Origin: JBGMEA01 sp041447245
GTDB taxonomy: Bacteria; Bacillota; Clostridia; Eubacteriales; Anaerofustaceae
Direction of reading: 5' to 3'
Assembly (NCBI GenBank): GCA_041447245.1
Contig: JBGMEA010000008.1
Coordinates: 124,001 to 188,000 of the forward strand
DNA: 64,000 nt
The position numbers and the translations under genes are program-made. Below, piece after piece: positions 52,485 to 61,102 of this stretch. Within the stretch, counting starts at the first letter, position 1; each line of letters starts with the position of its first letter. The notes below the pieces were generated by a model. The model did not search any database and was not told where the DNA came from. It worked only from the letters and a program-made list of their open reading frames with translations.

Positions 52485-53774
52485 TTATCCTTCGAAAGCC
52501 TGATCCAAATCTTCCAACAGATCATCGATATGCTCCGTCCCGATGGAAAGACGGATCGAGTTCGGTTTGATTCCGGACGCGGCCAGTTCCGCTTCGTTCA
52601 TCTGAGAATGGGTCGTGCTTGCGGGGTGGATGACCAGCGATTTCACATCGGCCACATTCGCAAGCAGCGAAAATATCTGCAGTCTGTCGATAAATTCCTG
52701 CGCCTCTTTTGCACCACCCTTGATTTCGAATGTGAATATCGATCCTGCTCCATTCGGAAAGTACCGATCGTACAATTCCCGATATCCGTTTTCGGGTAAA
52801 GAGGGGTGATTCACCTTGTTCACTTTCGGATGTTTCTTTAAAAAATCGATTACTTTCAGCGTGTTTTCGACATGTCGCTCCACTCGCAGGGATAAAGTCT
52901 CCAATCCCTGCAGAAACAGGAACGAGTGAAACGGACTGAGCGCCGCGCCGGTATCTCTCAGGAGTGTGACACGTGTTTTTAATATATAAGCCGCCGCTCC
53001 GGCCGCTTCGGTAAAGGTCACCCCGTGGTAACTGGCGTTCGGCTCGGTCAGCTGCGGAAATTTTCCCGAGGCGTTCCAGTCGAATTTGCCACCGTCCACA
53101 ATCACGCCTCCGATAGCGGTTCCGTGTCCCCCGATAAATTTCGTTGCGGAATGCACCACGATGTCCGCGCCGTGTTCAATCGGTCTGAGCAGATACGGTG
53201 TCGTGAAGGTATTGTCAATAATCAGAGGAATCCCGTGGTTGTGAGCGATTTGCGCAATTTCTTCGATGTCGATCAGATTGCTGTTCGGGTTGCCGAGGCT
53301 TTCGATGAAAATGAGTTTTGTGTTCGAGCGGATTGCTTCTTCGAAACTGCCTTCCCGATCAGGGTCTGCAAACGTCGTTGTAATCCCGTATTGGGGAAGT
53401 GTATGTTCAAACAGGTTGTAGGTTCCGCCGTATACGGTGGATGCAGACACAATATGATCTCCGGCTCCTGTGATGTTGAGCACTGCGTAGGTTATGGCTG
53501 CGGAACCCGATGCGAGTGCCAGCGCGCCCACGCCTCCTTCCAGTGCGTTGATGCGAATCTCAAACGCATCGCTTGTCGGGTTCATAATACGAGTATAAAT
53601 GTTTCCACCTTCAGACAGCCCAAACCTTGCGGCAGCCTGCGCGGAGTTTTCGAATACATAGGAAGTCGTCATGTAAATCGGCACCGCGCGCGCGTCGGTT
53701 GCGCTGTCCGGGGTTTCCTGACCCGCATGGAGCTGCAGGGTTTCGAATCGATAAGAATTGGTTCTTTCTTTCAT
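52485..53774 (-). CDS. metY: O-acetylhomoserine sulfhydrylase MetY
   Basis: 429 residues, PLP-dependent Cys/Met-metabolism fold. Marks: TLQLHAGQETPDSATDARAV, PIYMTTSYVFENSAQAAARF, the PLP lysine in DIVVHSATKFIGGHGTAIGG, and LSIGTEHIDDLLEDLDQAF. It joins sulfide or methanethiol to O-acetylhomoserine, giving homocysteine or methionine. I chose the ATG at 53774 after AAAAGGAGAGATCACA; the 23 upstream in-frame codons are K/M-rich and lack a ribosome site. Operon metY-metA. Confidence 0.93.
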   Translation of the reverse strand: MKERTNSYRFETLQLHAGQETPDSATDARAVPIYMTTSYVFENSAQAAARFGLSEGGNIYTRIMNPTSDAFEIRINALEGGVGALALASGSAAITYAVLNITGAGDHIVSASTVYGGTYNLFEHTLPQYGITTTFADPDREGSFEEAIRSNTKLIFIESLGNPNSNLIDIEEIAQIAHNHGIPLIIDNTFTTPYLLRPIEHGADIVVHSATKFIGGHGTAIGGVIVDGGKFDWNASGKFPQLTEPNASYHGVTFTEAAGAAAYILKTRVTLLRDTGAALSPFHSFLFLQGLETLSLRVERHVENTLKVIDFLKKHPKVNKVNHPSLPENGYRELYDRYFPNGAGSIFTFEIKGGAKEAQEFIDRLQIFSLLANVADVKSLVIHPASTTHSQMNEAELAASGIKPNSIRLSIGTEHIDDLLEDLDQAFEG

Positions 53775-53928
53775 TGTGATCTCTCCTTTTTTCATTTTGG
53801 TTTTCGGTTTCATCTCCGAATCACATGCGGTCTTTGGATGCACAACATCGTCGGTATCGGTAGAAATACATGGCGATTCTCCTAAATATTATAAATCATA
53901 TAGACATAGTATGATATTGATTGCTGAT

Positions 53929-53957
53929 ATCATATCATTCTGCTATGCAATTGTCAA
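53929..53957 (-). promoter_or_regulatory. promoter of metY-metA
   Basis: Minus strand TTGACA, 17 nt, TATGAT. Downstream of the -10 is ATCATA..TATGAT (arms 6 bp, 9 nt apart), a possible repressor site. I see no S-box riboswitch in the leader of about 150 nt. Confidence 0.75.
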
Positions 53958-54048
53958 TCGAAACTGACATTTTTGTCTGTAAATCATATTGATTCGCCAA
54001 ACAGCTGCCGATTGCCAAATAAACTGAATAGATCAAAGGAGAACCCTA

Positions 54049-54309
54049 TGGATCAAATAATGCTGAACAAATCATACATCACTCCTCATCCGCTGCGAAT
54101 ACAGGACTGCTATGTGGACTTTGTAAAAAAAATGAGCCGCTTTTCTCTTTCTTGATGCACCGATCCCCGAGTTGCTTCGTGAGCTTGATCCGGCGCGGGT
54201 CGCAAAAGATGCGAACGGTTCCGAGACTCTGAAGTTTGCAAAAGAAATCATGCAATTCTATGAGTTACTTCAAGTTAGAGGACAGAATATTTTTTTGTTG
54301 TTGATATAA
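54049..54309 (+). pseudogene. degenerate gene remnant
   Basis: An ATG at 54049 after CAAAGGAGAACCCT opens 35 codons (SYITPHPLRIQDCYVDFVKK) ending TGA. A second frame directly downstream reads APIPELLRELDPARVAKDAN then ETLKFAKEIMQFYELLQVRG, which looks like real protein, so the two parts probably were one gene now broken by a frameshift. I do not recognise the family. Confidence 0.45.
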
Positions 54310-54329
54310 AAATTTTAATGCGCTAAAGT
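54301..54329 (+). promoter_or_regulatory. promoter of the AraC-ABC operon
   Basis: TTGATA, 17 nt, TAAAGT, followed at 54346-54380 by a 9-bp inverted repeat GGCATCAAA/TTTGATGCC with a 17-nt loop in the leader. The hairpin has no T-run and may be an operator. Confidence 0.5.
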
Positions 54330-54407
54330 AGAGTTTACAAAAAATGGCATCAAAAGCGAGGATTAAAATTCTTTGATGCCGTATGATGTTCGCAGGAAGG
54401 TGAAGGA

Positions 54408-55274
54408 ATGGAATGGCTGAAGAATCTGAGCAAAGCCGTTGAATACATCGAAAAGAATTTAGCCGGTGAGATTTCTTATGAGGAAGCCGCTAAAATCGCG
54501 TGTTGTTCCACCTACTATTTTCAGCGGGTGTTTTCCTACGTGGCCGGCATTCCGCTATCTGAATATATCCGGCGCAGGAGAATGACGCAGGCGGCATTTG
54601 AATTGCAGACGACAAACATCAGAGTGCTTGATGTGGCACTCAAATACGGCTACACTTCGCCTACCTCCTTCAACCGGGCATTTCAGAGCGTGCATGGGAT
54701 TTCCCCAATTTCCGCAAAAGCGCAGGGAAGCGTATTTAGTGCTTACCCACCCATTCGGTTTTCAGTCAAAATTACGGGAGGTAATGTTATGAGCTATCGG
54801 GTCGAAGAAAAAGAAGCCATGCGCATTGTAGGCATCCGTATTCCTCTGACGATGGATATGGAAGAAAACAAAAAAAGCGTCCCGCCTTTCTGGGAAAAAG
54901 TATTAAAAAGCAGCAAGTTCCATGAAATCTGCCATCTGGCAAACCGGTCCCCGAAAGGCGTGCTGGGAATTACCGCATGTCAAAGCCCCCACGAAATTTA
55001 TTATTACATAGCGGTGGCAACCGATAAGCCTGTTCCTAAAGAGATGTTCGAGTATGAAATTCCGGCGGCGACATGGGTGATTTTTGAGAGCGACGGATAC
55101 TTCAAAGAATCCATCCAAAGCATTTTCAGACGTTTTCTTACAGAGTGGCTTCCGTTCTCGGGCTATACTTACGCAGAACTGCCGGATATTGAAGTTTATC
55201 CGATCAGCGAGGAACGCCCGAGAGCCGGACACTCCGAAGTTTGGATTGCGCTAAAAAAAGAAAAGGAGAATTAA
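54408..55274 (+). CDS. AraC family regulator with GyrI-like ligand domain
   Basis: 288 residues. Residues 1-100 hold two AraC helix-turn-helix units (ISYEEAAKIACCSTYYFQRV and VALKYGYTSPTSFNRAFQSV). Residues 130-288 are a GyrI-like effector domain (MSYRVEEKEAMRIVGIRIPL .. ATWVIFESDG), as in Rob-type and BltR-like drug sensors. It probably senses a toxic small molecule and activates the exporter genes downstream. ATG after GCAGGAAGGTGAAGGA; 3 nt before the next gene. Confidence 0.88.
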   Translation: MEWLKNLSKAVEYIEKNLAGEISYEEAAKIACCSTYYFQRVFSYVAGIPLSEYIRRRRMTQAAFELQTTNIRVLDVALKYGYTSPTSFNRAFQSVHGISPISAKAQGSVFSAYPPIRFSVKITGGNVMSYRVEEKEAMRIVGIRIPLTMDMEENKKSVPPFWEKVLKSSKFHEICHLANRSPKGVLGITACQSPHEIYYYIAVATDKPVPKEMFEYEIPAATWVIFESDGYFKESIQSIFRRFLTEWLPFSGYTYAELPDIEVYPISEERPRAGHSEVWIALKKEKEN

Positions 55275-55277
55275 ACA

Positions 55278-55733
55278 ATGGATTACCAGATTGAAATTAG
55301 AGCCATTGAGCCGGTTCGCGTTGCCTTCCTGCACTACAAAGGAGTTGCAACCGAAGCAAATAAGTTTTTTCCCGATGTGTTCAGGTCGATTCAGGGAAGG
55401 TCAAACGGTGCGCCGTTTTTCTGCTACTATGTGATGAATGCGGAAACGAAAATCGGCGAAATGGATTTATGCGTGCCAACCGAGGAAACGCCCATCGGCA
55501 ACGGAATTGAAATAAAGGAAGTATCTTCTGTCAAGGCTGTATGTGCAACGCATATCGGCCCGTATGAAACCTTACATTATGCTTATGAAGCGATCAGCCG
55601 ATATGCCGCGGAGCATAAGCTGCAATTACAGCCGCCGTTCCGTGAGGTTTACGTCAAAGGCCCCGGAATGTTTTTGAAGGGAAACCCGAGTAAATACATT
55701 ACAGAAATTCAGTTCCCGATCAGGGAGGATTAA
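55278..55733 (+). CDS. GyrI-like small-molecule-binding protein
   Basis: 151 residues, a stand-alone GyrI-like/AraC-effector domain: IRAIEPVRVAFLHYKGVATE, APFFCYYVMNAETKIGEMDL, VKAVCATHIGPYETLHYAYE and the end VYVKGPGMFLKGNPSKYITE. Such proteins bind or modify planar drugs. Between an AraC-GyrI regulator and an ABC exporter it likely serves detoxification or as a second sensor. ATG after GGAGAATTAAACA. Confidence 0.85.
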   Translation: MDYQIEIRAIEPVRVAFLHYKGVATEANKFFPDVFRSIQGRSNGAPFFCYYVMNAETKIGEMDLCVPTEETPIGNGIEIKEVSSVKAVCATHIGPYETLHYAYEAISRYAAEHKLQLQPPFREVYVKGPGMFLKGNPSKYITEIQFPIRED

Positions 55734-55734
55734 G

Positions 55735-56685
55735 ATGGCCGCCATCAGTGTCAGGAATTTAGTGAAAAAGTATAAGAACGGCGTGCAGGCGTTGGACGGT
55801 CTTACTCTGACGGTAAACGAAGGCGAAATTTTTTCTCTTCTGGGGCCAAACGGCGCGGGAAAGTCAACCCTCATTAACGTGCTGACTACCTTCCTGCGGC
55901 CTACGTCCGGCAGCGTGATTCTATTCGGAAAAGACGCTGCCCATGAAGCGGATGCAATCCGCACACAGATTTCCTGCGTGGCACAGCGCACTTCCATTGA
56001 TTCGCACCTGTCTCTTACGGAAAACATGATGTTTCAAAGCAGGCTTTATCGGGTACCGAAGCCGGAAGCGCAAGACCGCATGAAATCGTTAATTTCCTGT
56101 TTTGGTTTGGAACGATATCTGAAATATCCGGTTTCGTCTTATTCCGGCGGGGTAAAGCGGCGGCTTGATATTGCGCTTAATATGATGTCGAAGCCAAAAA
56201 TTCTGTTTTTGGACGAGCCGACCGTCGGCATGGATATTCAATCCCGCATGGCAATGTGGGATATGGTAAAGAAAATAAGAAACGATTTTGGCACTACGAT
56301 ATTTTTAACAACTCACTATCTGGAGGAAGCCGATCAGCTGAGCGATACCATCTGCATCGTGAAAAACGGGAAAGAGATAATTCAAGGTTCTCCGAATGCA
56401 CTAAGGGAATACTTGCGTCAGGATATGCTGAAAATTAACTTTCCGTCAAAAGAAGACGCTAAAAACTGTTTTGAGCCGTTAAAAAGCGTGATTGAGCTGA
56501 ACGAATCGGATTTGCGCCATGATAAAATTATCACTGGTCTGAAAAACGGCCATAACGATTTGGAAAAAACAGGTCGTTGGCTGTTGGAGCATGATATTCT
56601 TTTTCTGGGGATCGAAATTATGCAGCCCACTCTGGAAGACGTTTTTATCAGGCTGACTGGGGAAGATGCAAAGGAGGTCGGTTGA
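55735..56685 (+). CDS. ABC exporter ATP-binding protein (DrrA-type)
   Basis: 316 residues. Walker A LLGPNGAGKSTLINVL, signature SSYSGGVKRRLDIAL, Walker B KILFLDEPTVGMD and the switch His in LTTHYLEEADQL. The signature has GGVKR instead of GGMRR. The C-terminal 80 residues resemble the DrrA extension. It powers export by the ABC-2 permease encoded next, with a TGATG stop-start overlap. ATG after GGAGGATTAAG. Confidence 0.92.
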   Translation: MAAISVRNLVKKYKNGVQALDGLTLTVNEGEIFSLLGPNGAGKSTLINVLTTFLRPTSGSVILFGKDAAHEADAIRTQISCVAQRTSIDSHLSLTENMMFQSRLYRVPKPEAQDRMKSLISCFGLERYLKYPVSSYSGGVKRRLDIALNMMSKPKILFLDEPTVGMDIQSRMAMWDMVKKIRNDFGTTIFLTTHYLEEADQLSDTICIVKNGKEIIQGSPNALREYLRQDMLKINFPSKEDAKNCFEPLKSVIELNESDLRHDKIITGLKNGHNDLEKTGRWLLEHDILFLGIEIMQPTLEDVFIRLTGEDAKEVG

Positions 56686-57440
56686 TGGGCGTTTTAACTT
56701 TACTTGAGCGGGATATAAAGTGGCGTTTTCATAACGCTTTTACGATCGTGATTACCATTTTACAGCCTATGCTTTGGCTGGTTTTATACAGCGCCGTCGC
56801 CGGTCAGGCGATGCGGGGCATTGGAATCCAAAACTATACGGCTTTTATACTCGCCGGGCTGATCGTATTGGTGAGCTTCGGTACTTGCAGCAGCAGCGGC
56901 ATTATGAACTATCTTATGAAAGCGGACGGCAGCTTTTACCGAATACTGATTGCTCCGGTTCAAAGAAGTTCGATTGTTCTCGCTCAGGTATTGGAAGCGG
57001 TATTATGTACCTTTATTGAAGTTGCCATTATGTGCGTTGTCAGCCTGTTTTTCTCCGTAAAAATCGCTTCGGGATTTTTAGGACTGCTTGTAATCATTTT
57101 GCTTGTATTCATGACGTCCTTCTTTATGGCAGGGTTAACTTATGCAATCAGTCTTTGTCTTCCCAATGAAGTCCTTTACGAAACCGTGATGAACGCGATT
57201 GTCCTGCCGATCTTTTTCCTCAGTACTGCATTATTTCCGGAAGAGAAATTATCCGGGGGTCTTAAAATTGCTGTCAATCTGAACCCGTTTACTCATGTAA
57301 TCAATGTGATACGAAATTTGATTCTGCAGGGAAACATTGTCGCCCACGATGTAATCCTGGTGATTCTTTTACTTGCTGTTATGTGCTTAATCAGCTTTTC
57401 GTGGGCATTGCACAGATTAAAAAAGGAGACAAGTCTATAA
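56685..57440 (+). CDS. ABC-2 type permease (DrrB-like)
   Basis: 251 residues with six membrane segments (for example AFILAGLIVLVSFGTCSSSG, LGLLVIILLVFMTSFFMAGL, VILVILLLAVMCLISFSWAL) and the ABC-2 motif LNPFTHVINVIRNL. Partner of the preceding ATPase; exports drugs or lipid-like compounds. ATG at 56685 overlaps the stop of the ATPase gene (TGATG), after AAGGAGGTCGGT. Confidence 0.9.
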   Translation: MGVLTLLERDIKWRFHNAFTIVITILQPMLWLVLYSAVAGQAMRGIGIQNYTAFILAGLIVLVSFGTCSSSGIMNYLMKADGSFYRILIAPVQRSSIVLAQVLEAVLCTFIEVAIMCVVSLFFSVKIASGFLGLLVIILLVFMTSFFMAGLTYAISLCLPNEVLYETVMNAIVLPIFFLSTALFPEEKLSGGLKIAVNLNPFTHVINVIRNLILQGNIVAHDVILVILLLAVMCLISFSWALHRLKKETSL

Positions 57441-57507
57441 CAATTTTTCCGTCAGAGACGAACCGTTGTTATGGCGGCAGATTCATTACACCTAAATTTT
57501 TGCCGTA

Positions 57508-57547
57508 CGGCGGTTTTGAAATGAAAATCAAAGCCGCCGCTTTTTTT
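57508..57547 (+). terminator. terminator of the AraC-ABC operon
   Basis: CGGCGGTTTTGA/TCAAAGCCGCCG: 12-pair stem (one wobble) with an 8-nt loop, then T7. The 57550-57750 stretch beyond it has no gene that I can support. Confidence 0.85.
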
Positions 57548-57753
57548 GAAAACGAAATAGCAAGGGCGTAATAGTTGCGTCCTTTTTTACCTCAGAGGCT
57601 TTGGAACAGAAGAAATTTATGCATCCGAAGTCGCTGCTTTTATTTATCAAGAGCCGCTAATTTACCGTGAAGAGCAGATGTAACCGAATCCGCTCTTGTG
57701 CATAGCCTTGAAAAACGATATCAATTTGTTGAAAAGGGTTTGCCAAAAATCAC

Positions 57754-57781
57754 AAAAAAAACCGAAACAAAACAGTTTCGG
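57754..57781 (-). terminator. terminator of the Rrf2 gene
   Basis: CCGAAAC/GTTTCGG stem with a 6-nt loop, followed on the minus strand by T8. Confidence 0.8.
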
Positions 57782-57803
57782 CTGAAAACAGGGAAGTCGG
57801 GGT

Positions 57804-58241
57804 TCAGATCATATAATCAATCTGAACTTTCTGTTTATAACGATCCACGAGATCTTCGAGCGTAATATGATCCACCACTTCGGATACCGCATCATAAATT
57901 TTTTGCCAGACTTCCTGCGTTACGCAAGTGTCCGCACGTTCGCAATGCAGCCCGTCGTCCGCGATGCAGCTTACCGGCATCAGTTCGCCCTCCATCAGAC
58001 GGAGAATCATTCCCACAGTGTAGTCTGTCGCAGGCTTGGCCAGCATATAACCGCCCTGCGCCCCGCGTGTGCTTTTGACATAGCCCGCACGATTCAGCAG
58101 CGTAATCAGCTGCTCGAGGTATTTCACAGAAATATCCTGCCGTTTTGCAATGTCTTTCAGTGTGATGTATTCTCCGTTATGATTGACGGCCAAATCAAGC
58201 ATCAGCCGCAGCGCATAGCGCCCTTTGGTTGAAATTTTCAT
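57804..58241 (-). CDS. Rrf2 family regulator with iron-sulphur-type cysteines
   Basis: 145 residues. Winged helix at the N-terminus: MKISTKGRYALRLMLDLAVN and DISVKYLEQLITLLNRAGYV then STRGAQGGYMLAKP. Near residue 95 three cysteines, SCIADDGLHCERADTC, have IscR/RsrR-like spacing, so a [2Fe-2S] or similar cluster is likely. It may control iron-sulphur or cysteine metabolism genes. ATG after TTGGAGTAATTT; directly downstream of the ATP-grasp gene in the same direction. Confidence 0.9.
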   Translation of the reverse strand: MKISTKGRYALRLMLDLAVNHNGEYITLKDIAKRQDISVKYLEQLITLLNRAGYVKSTRGAQGGYMLAKPATDYTVGMILRLMEGELMPVSCIADDGLHCERADTCVTQEVWQKIYDAVSEVVDHITLEDLVDRYKQKVQIDYMI

Positions 58242-58263
58242 AAATTACTCCAATAAAAAATGA

Positions 58264-59370
58264 TCAGTCGATTTTCTTCGCGGCACGGCAGGCATTTTTT
58301 TCATCGACGATCTTTTGAAACGTCGGCAGCATCCCCACTTTGTCCGGCACCATTCCCGGCATTTGATAGATATCATGTCCCGGATAGTCATTCGCTTCCA
58401 GCAGGATCGGTCCGTCTGTCGAAACCGCGACATCCCATCCGACATAGCCTACCTGCGGCAGCACGCGTACCGCACGGCTGACCAACTCCAAACATTGCTC
58501 CCACATCGGGATCTGAAATCCCTGAAAGACGGTTCCCGTGATTGGATGCGTTTCGTATCGGACGAAATTTTTGTCCGATGCGGGAAATCGGATCACACCG
58601 GTTTTCGGATCGACGATGCTTGTCATTCCGCCGCTGTTGATATTGTCCACCACGCCGCCGTTGCCGATTCTCACAGCGATAAAAGGAAAGTAGACATGGT
58701 CGCATTCTTGATTGTACAGCGAAACGATACGGATGGTATTGATGGCTCCCGGGTAAATGCGAGCCATTGCTTCGTGCTGAATCACCCGTTCTTCCGCAAG
58801 AACCGACTGATCCTGAAGAATGTAGTCGTATATTGCACGGACATCCGAAAAATCGGATACTGTCAGTTTCATCACGCCGCGTCCGCAGCTTCCCGCAAGC
58901 GGCTTGATCATAAAATCATTTTTGTTCCCGACCCACGCCGCAAACTCCTTAAACGATGTGTTTGAAACATCAATCCAGCTTCGATGGATGTAGTCGCGGA
59001 ACAACTCGAAAAATTCGATTTTATTCTTTAATATATGACGATAGTCCGGATGATTGTATACCCTTACCAACATATCGTCGTAACCTCGCGTTACATAGGT
59101 TGCGCGCTGTTTCGCAGTCAGCTCCGCAAAGTCAAACAGCACGTAATCCTCATATCCCGCCTGATAGCGGATTCCGCAGTATATCATGTCCGTCAGGATC
59201 AGAAACGAATTCTTGTGATATCTTTTCCCTACTTCTTTCGCCCGCCGAAACATGCGGCCAAAATCCATATCCCGCAGTCTGTTCCATAAAAATTTTGATT
59301 TTCCTGCCACGGTTCCTCCAAATGCTGAATCTCCCAATAACATAGCAGTCACGTATGATTTCTTTCTCAT
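58264..59370 (-). CDS. sugar-transfer-associated ATP-grasp protein
   Basis: 368 residues. The ATP-grasp core shows DFMIKPLAGSCGRGVMKLTV, LAEERVIQHEAMARIYPGAI with NTIRIVSLYN, and the metal/ATP site VGWDVAVSTDGPILLEANDY. This is the family called ATP-grasp, sugar-transfer associated, found in capsule or polysaccharide loci; the ligation reaction is not known. The start is uncertain: ATG at 59370 is chosen, a TTG at 59397 is also in frame, neither has a strong ribosome site. The Noc-type palindrome lies just upstream. Confidence 0.85.
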   Translation of the reverse strand: MRKKSYVTAMLLGDSAFGGTVAGKSKFLWNRLRDMDFGRMFRRAKEVGKRYHKNSFLILTDMIYCGIRYQAGYEDYVLFDFAELTAKQRATYVTRGYDDMLVRVYNHPDYRHILKNKIEFFELFRDYIHRSWIDVSNTSFKEFAAWVGNKNDFMIKPLAGSCGRGVMKLTVSDFSDVRAIYDYILQDQSVLAEERVIQHEAMARIYPGAINTIRIVSLYNQECDHVYFPFIAVRIGNGGVVDNINSGGMTSIVDPKTGVIRFPASDKNFVRYETHPITGTVFQGFQIPMWEQCLELVSRAVRVLPQVGYVGWDVAVSTDGPILLEANDYPGHDIYQMPGMVPDKVGMLPTFQKIVDEKNACRAAKKID

Positions 59371-59399
59371 TGTATCGAATCTATGTAAAAAAAGCAAAT

Positions 59400-59415
59400 C
59401 ATTTCCCGGGAAATG
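59400..59415. promoter_or_regulatory. Noc-binding site (perfect)
   Basis: CATTTCCCGGGAAATG contains the exact 14-bp Noc-binding consensus ATTTCCCGGGAAAT known from Bacillus subtilis. It lies in the divergent gap between the ATP-grasp gene and glpK. Confidence 0.75.
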
Positions 59416-59505
59416 TAAAAGAAAACATCAATCCTGCATTCATACTTTTTATGATTGGCTTTGTGTTGCGGCAGAGAGCCGCACAACGAAATATCGTTCA
59501 ACAGT

Positions 59506-59534
59506 TGTGAAACAAAGGTGGAGAGACTATAATG
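59506..59534 (+). promoter_or_regulatory. glpK promoter
   Basis: TTGTGA, 17 nt, TATAAT, 31 nt before the glpK ATG. CACAAC/GTTGTG arms overlap the -35 region and could be an operator. Confidence 0.7.
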
Positions 59535-59565
59535 AATACAGATAAGTATACGTTCGGAGGAACAT

Positions 59566-61056
59566 ATGAGCCGATATATCCTGGCACTTGACGAAGGCAC
59601 CACAAGCTGCCGAAGCATTCTGTACAATGAAAAAGCGGAAACTGTGGCAAGCAGTCAGTCCGAATTCACACAGTATTTCCCCGAGCCGTCCTGGGTGGAA
59701 CACGATGCAAACGAAATTTGGGAAAAACAGCTGCAGACCATCCGCACCGTAATTCGCGAGTCCGGCATCGAAGTTTCGCAGATCGCGGCCATCGGCATCA
59801 CCAATCAGCGAGAGACCACCGTGGTATGGGACAGCACCACGGGAGAGCCTGTCAGCCGCGCCATTGTCTGGCAGTGCAGGAGAACGGCTCCCATCTGTGA
59901 AGGACTCAAACAAATCGAAGGGTTTTCCGATTACATCCATGAAAATACAGGGCTTTTGATCGATGCCTATTTTTCCGGCACAAAAATCAAATGGATTCTT
60001 GATCATGTCGGCGGAGCACGCGAGCTGGCCGATGCAGGGCGTCTGATGTTCGGCACCATAGACAGTTGGCTGATTTACAAGCTCAGCGGCGGACGTTCGC
60101 ATGTCAGTGACTATTCCAATGCGTCCCGCACGATGATCTACAACATCAAAGAACTCAAATGGGATGAGTATGCATGCAGGACGCTCGGCATTCCGATGTC
60201 GATGCTTCCGACGGTTGTTGCTTCCAGCGGCGTCTGCGCACATACAGACGAATCGCTGTTCGGCATCTCCGTCCCGATTGCTGGGATTGCCGGAGATCAA
60301 CAGGCTGCCTTGTTCGGTCAAGGGTGCTTTGAAGCCGGTCAGGCAAAAAACACATACGGCACGGGCTGTTTCCTGCTCATGAACACCGGAGAGAAACGCG
60401 TGCGCTCCTCTCACGGATTGATCACAACCGTTGCTTGGGGCATCAACGGAACGGTGGAATACGCATTGGAAGGAAGCGTCTTTATCGGCGGCGCCATTGT
60501 TCAATGGCTGCGCGATCAGCTCGGCATCATCAGTCATGCTTCCGAGAGCTATGAAATTGCAACCGGAGTTCCGAACAGTGCGGGGGTCTATGTCGTTCCC
60601 GCATTTTCCGGGCTCGGTGCTCCCTATTGGGATATGTATGCGCAGGGCATCATCTGTGGGCTCACCCGCGGAGCAAACAAAGCACATATTGTGCGTGCCG
60701 CGCTGGAGTCGATCGCCTTCCAGTCGATGGAACTGCTCGATGCGATCGAAGAGGATTCCGGGATTTTGCTCAAAGAACTGATGGTGGACGGAGGAGCCAG
60801 CCGCAACGATTTTCTCATGCAGTTTCAGTCCGACATTCTTCTGCATCCGGTGAACCGTCCGGTCGATACCGAATCGACGGCGCTCGGCGCCGCCATGCTT
60901 GCAGGGCTCGGCATCGGCATTTTTCCCGATCGGGAGCATCTGAAATCAATCCGTAAAACGGATCGAGTGTTTTCTCCCAATACCAATGAGACAAAACGAA
61001 CGGAGCGTATCGAAGGTTGGAAACACGCGGTAAAAATGTGTATGAGCCATCGCTGA
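59566..61056 (+). CDS. glpK: glycerol kinase
   Basis: 496 residues, full length. FGGY kinase marks: YILALDEGTTSCRSILYNEK, AAIGITNQRETTVVWDSTTG, IVWQCRR, the FGGY signature regions YGTGCFLLMNTGEK and ELMVDGGASRNDFLMQFQSD. It makes sn-glycerol 3-phosphate from glycerol and ATP. No His of the HPr-phosphorylated type is obvious at a quick reading. ATG after TCGGAGGAACAT. glpF and glpD are not adjacent, which is slightly unusual. Confidence 0.95.
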   Translation: MSRYILALDEGTTSCRSILYNEKAETVASSQSEFTQYFPEPSWVEHDANEIWEKQLQTIRTVIRESGIEVSQIAAIGITNQRETTVVWDSTTGEPVSRAIVWQCRRTAPICEGLKQIEGFSDYIHENTGLLIDAYFSGTKIKWILDHVGGARELADAGRLMFGTIDSWLIYKLSGGRSHVSDYSNASRTMIYNIKELKWDEYACRTLGIPMSMLPTVVASSGVCAHTDESLFGISVPIAGIAGDQQAALFGQGCFEAGQAKNTYGTGCFLLMNTGEKRVRSSHGLITTVAWGINGTVEYALEGSVFIGGAIVQWLRDQLGIISHASESYEIATGVPNSAGVYVVPAFSGLGAPYWDMYAQGIICGLTRGANKAHIVRAALESIAFQSMELLDAIEEDSGILLKELMVDGGASRNDFLMQFQSDILLHPVNRPVDTESTALGAAMLAGLGIGIFPDREHLKSIRKTDRVFSPNTNETKRTERIEGWKHAVKMCMSHR

Positions 61057-61102
61057 TTTTTTGATTTGTGTCTTTTATTTGCAATCATAAACGGAGGAAG
61101 TT

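Noticed and set aside
53025..53885. A 286-codon plus-strand frame opposite metY
   Set aside because: Mirror of a clear PLP enzyme, with no motif and no ribosome site.
53785..53960. S-box (SAM) riboswitch upstream of metY
   Set aside because: The leader lacks the conserved S-box core and a terminator hairpin; only a promoter and a small inverted repeat are visible.
59527..60939. A 470-codon minus-strand frame opposite glpK
   Set aside because: Antisense to an intact glycerol kinase; codon-position bias of glpK creates such mirror frames.
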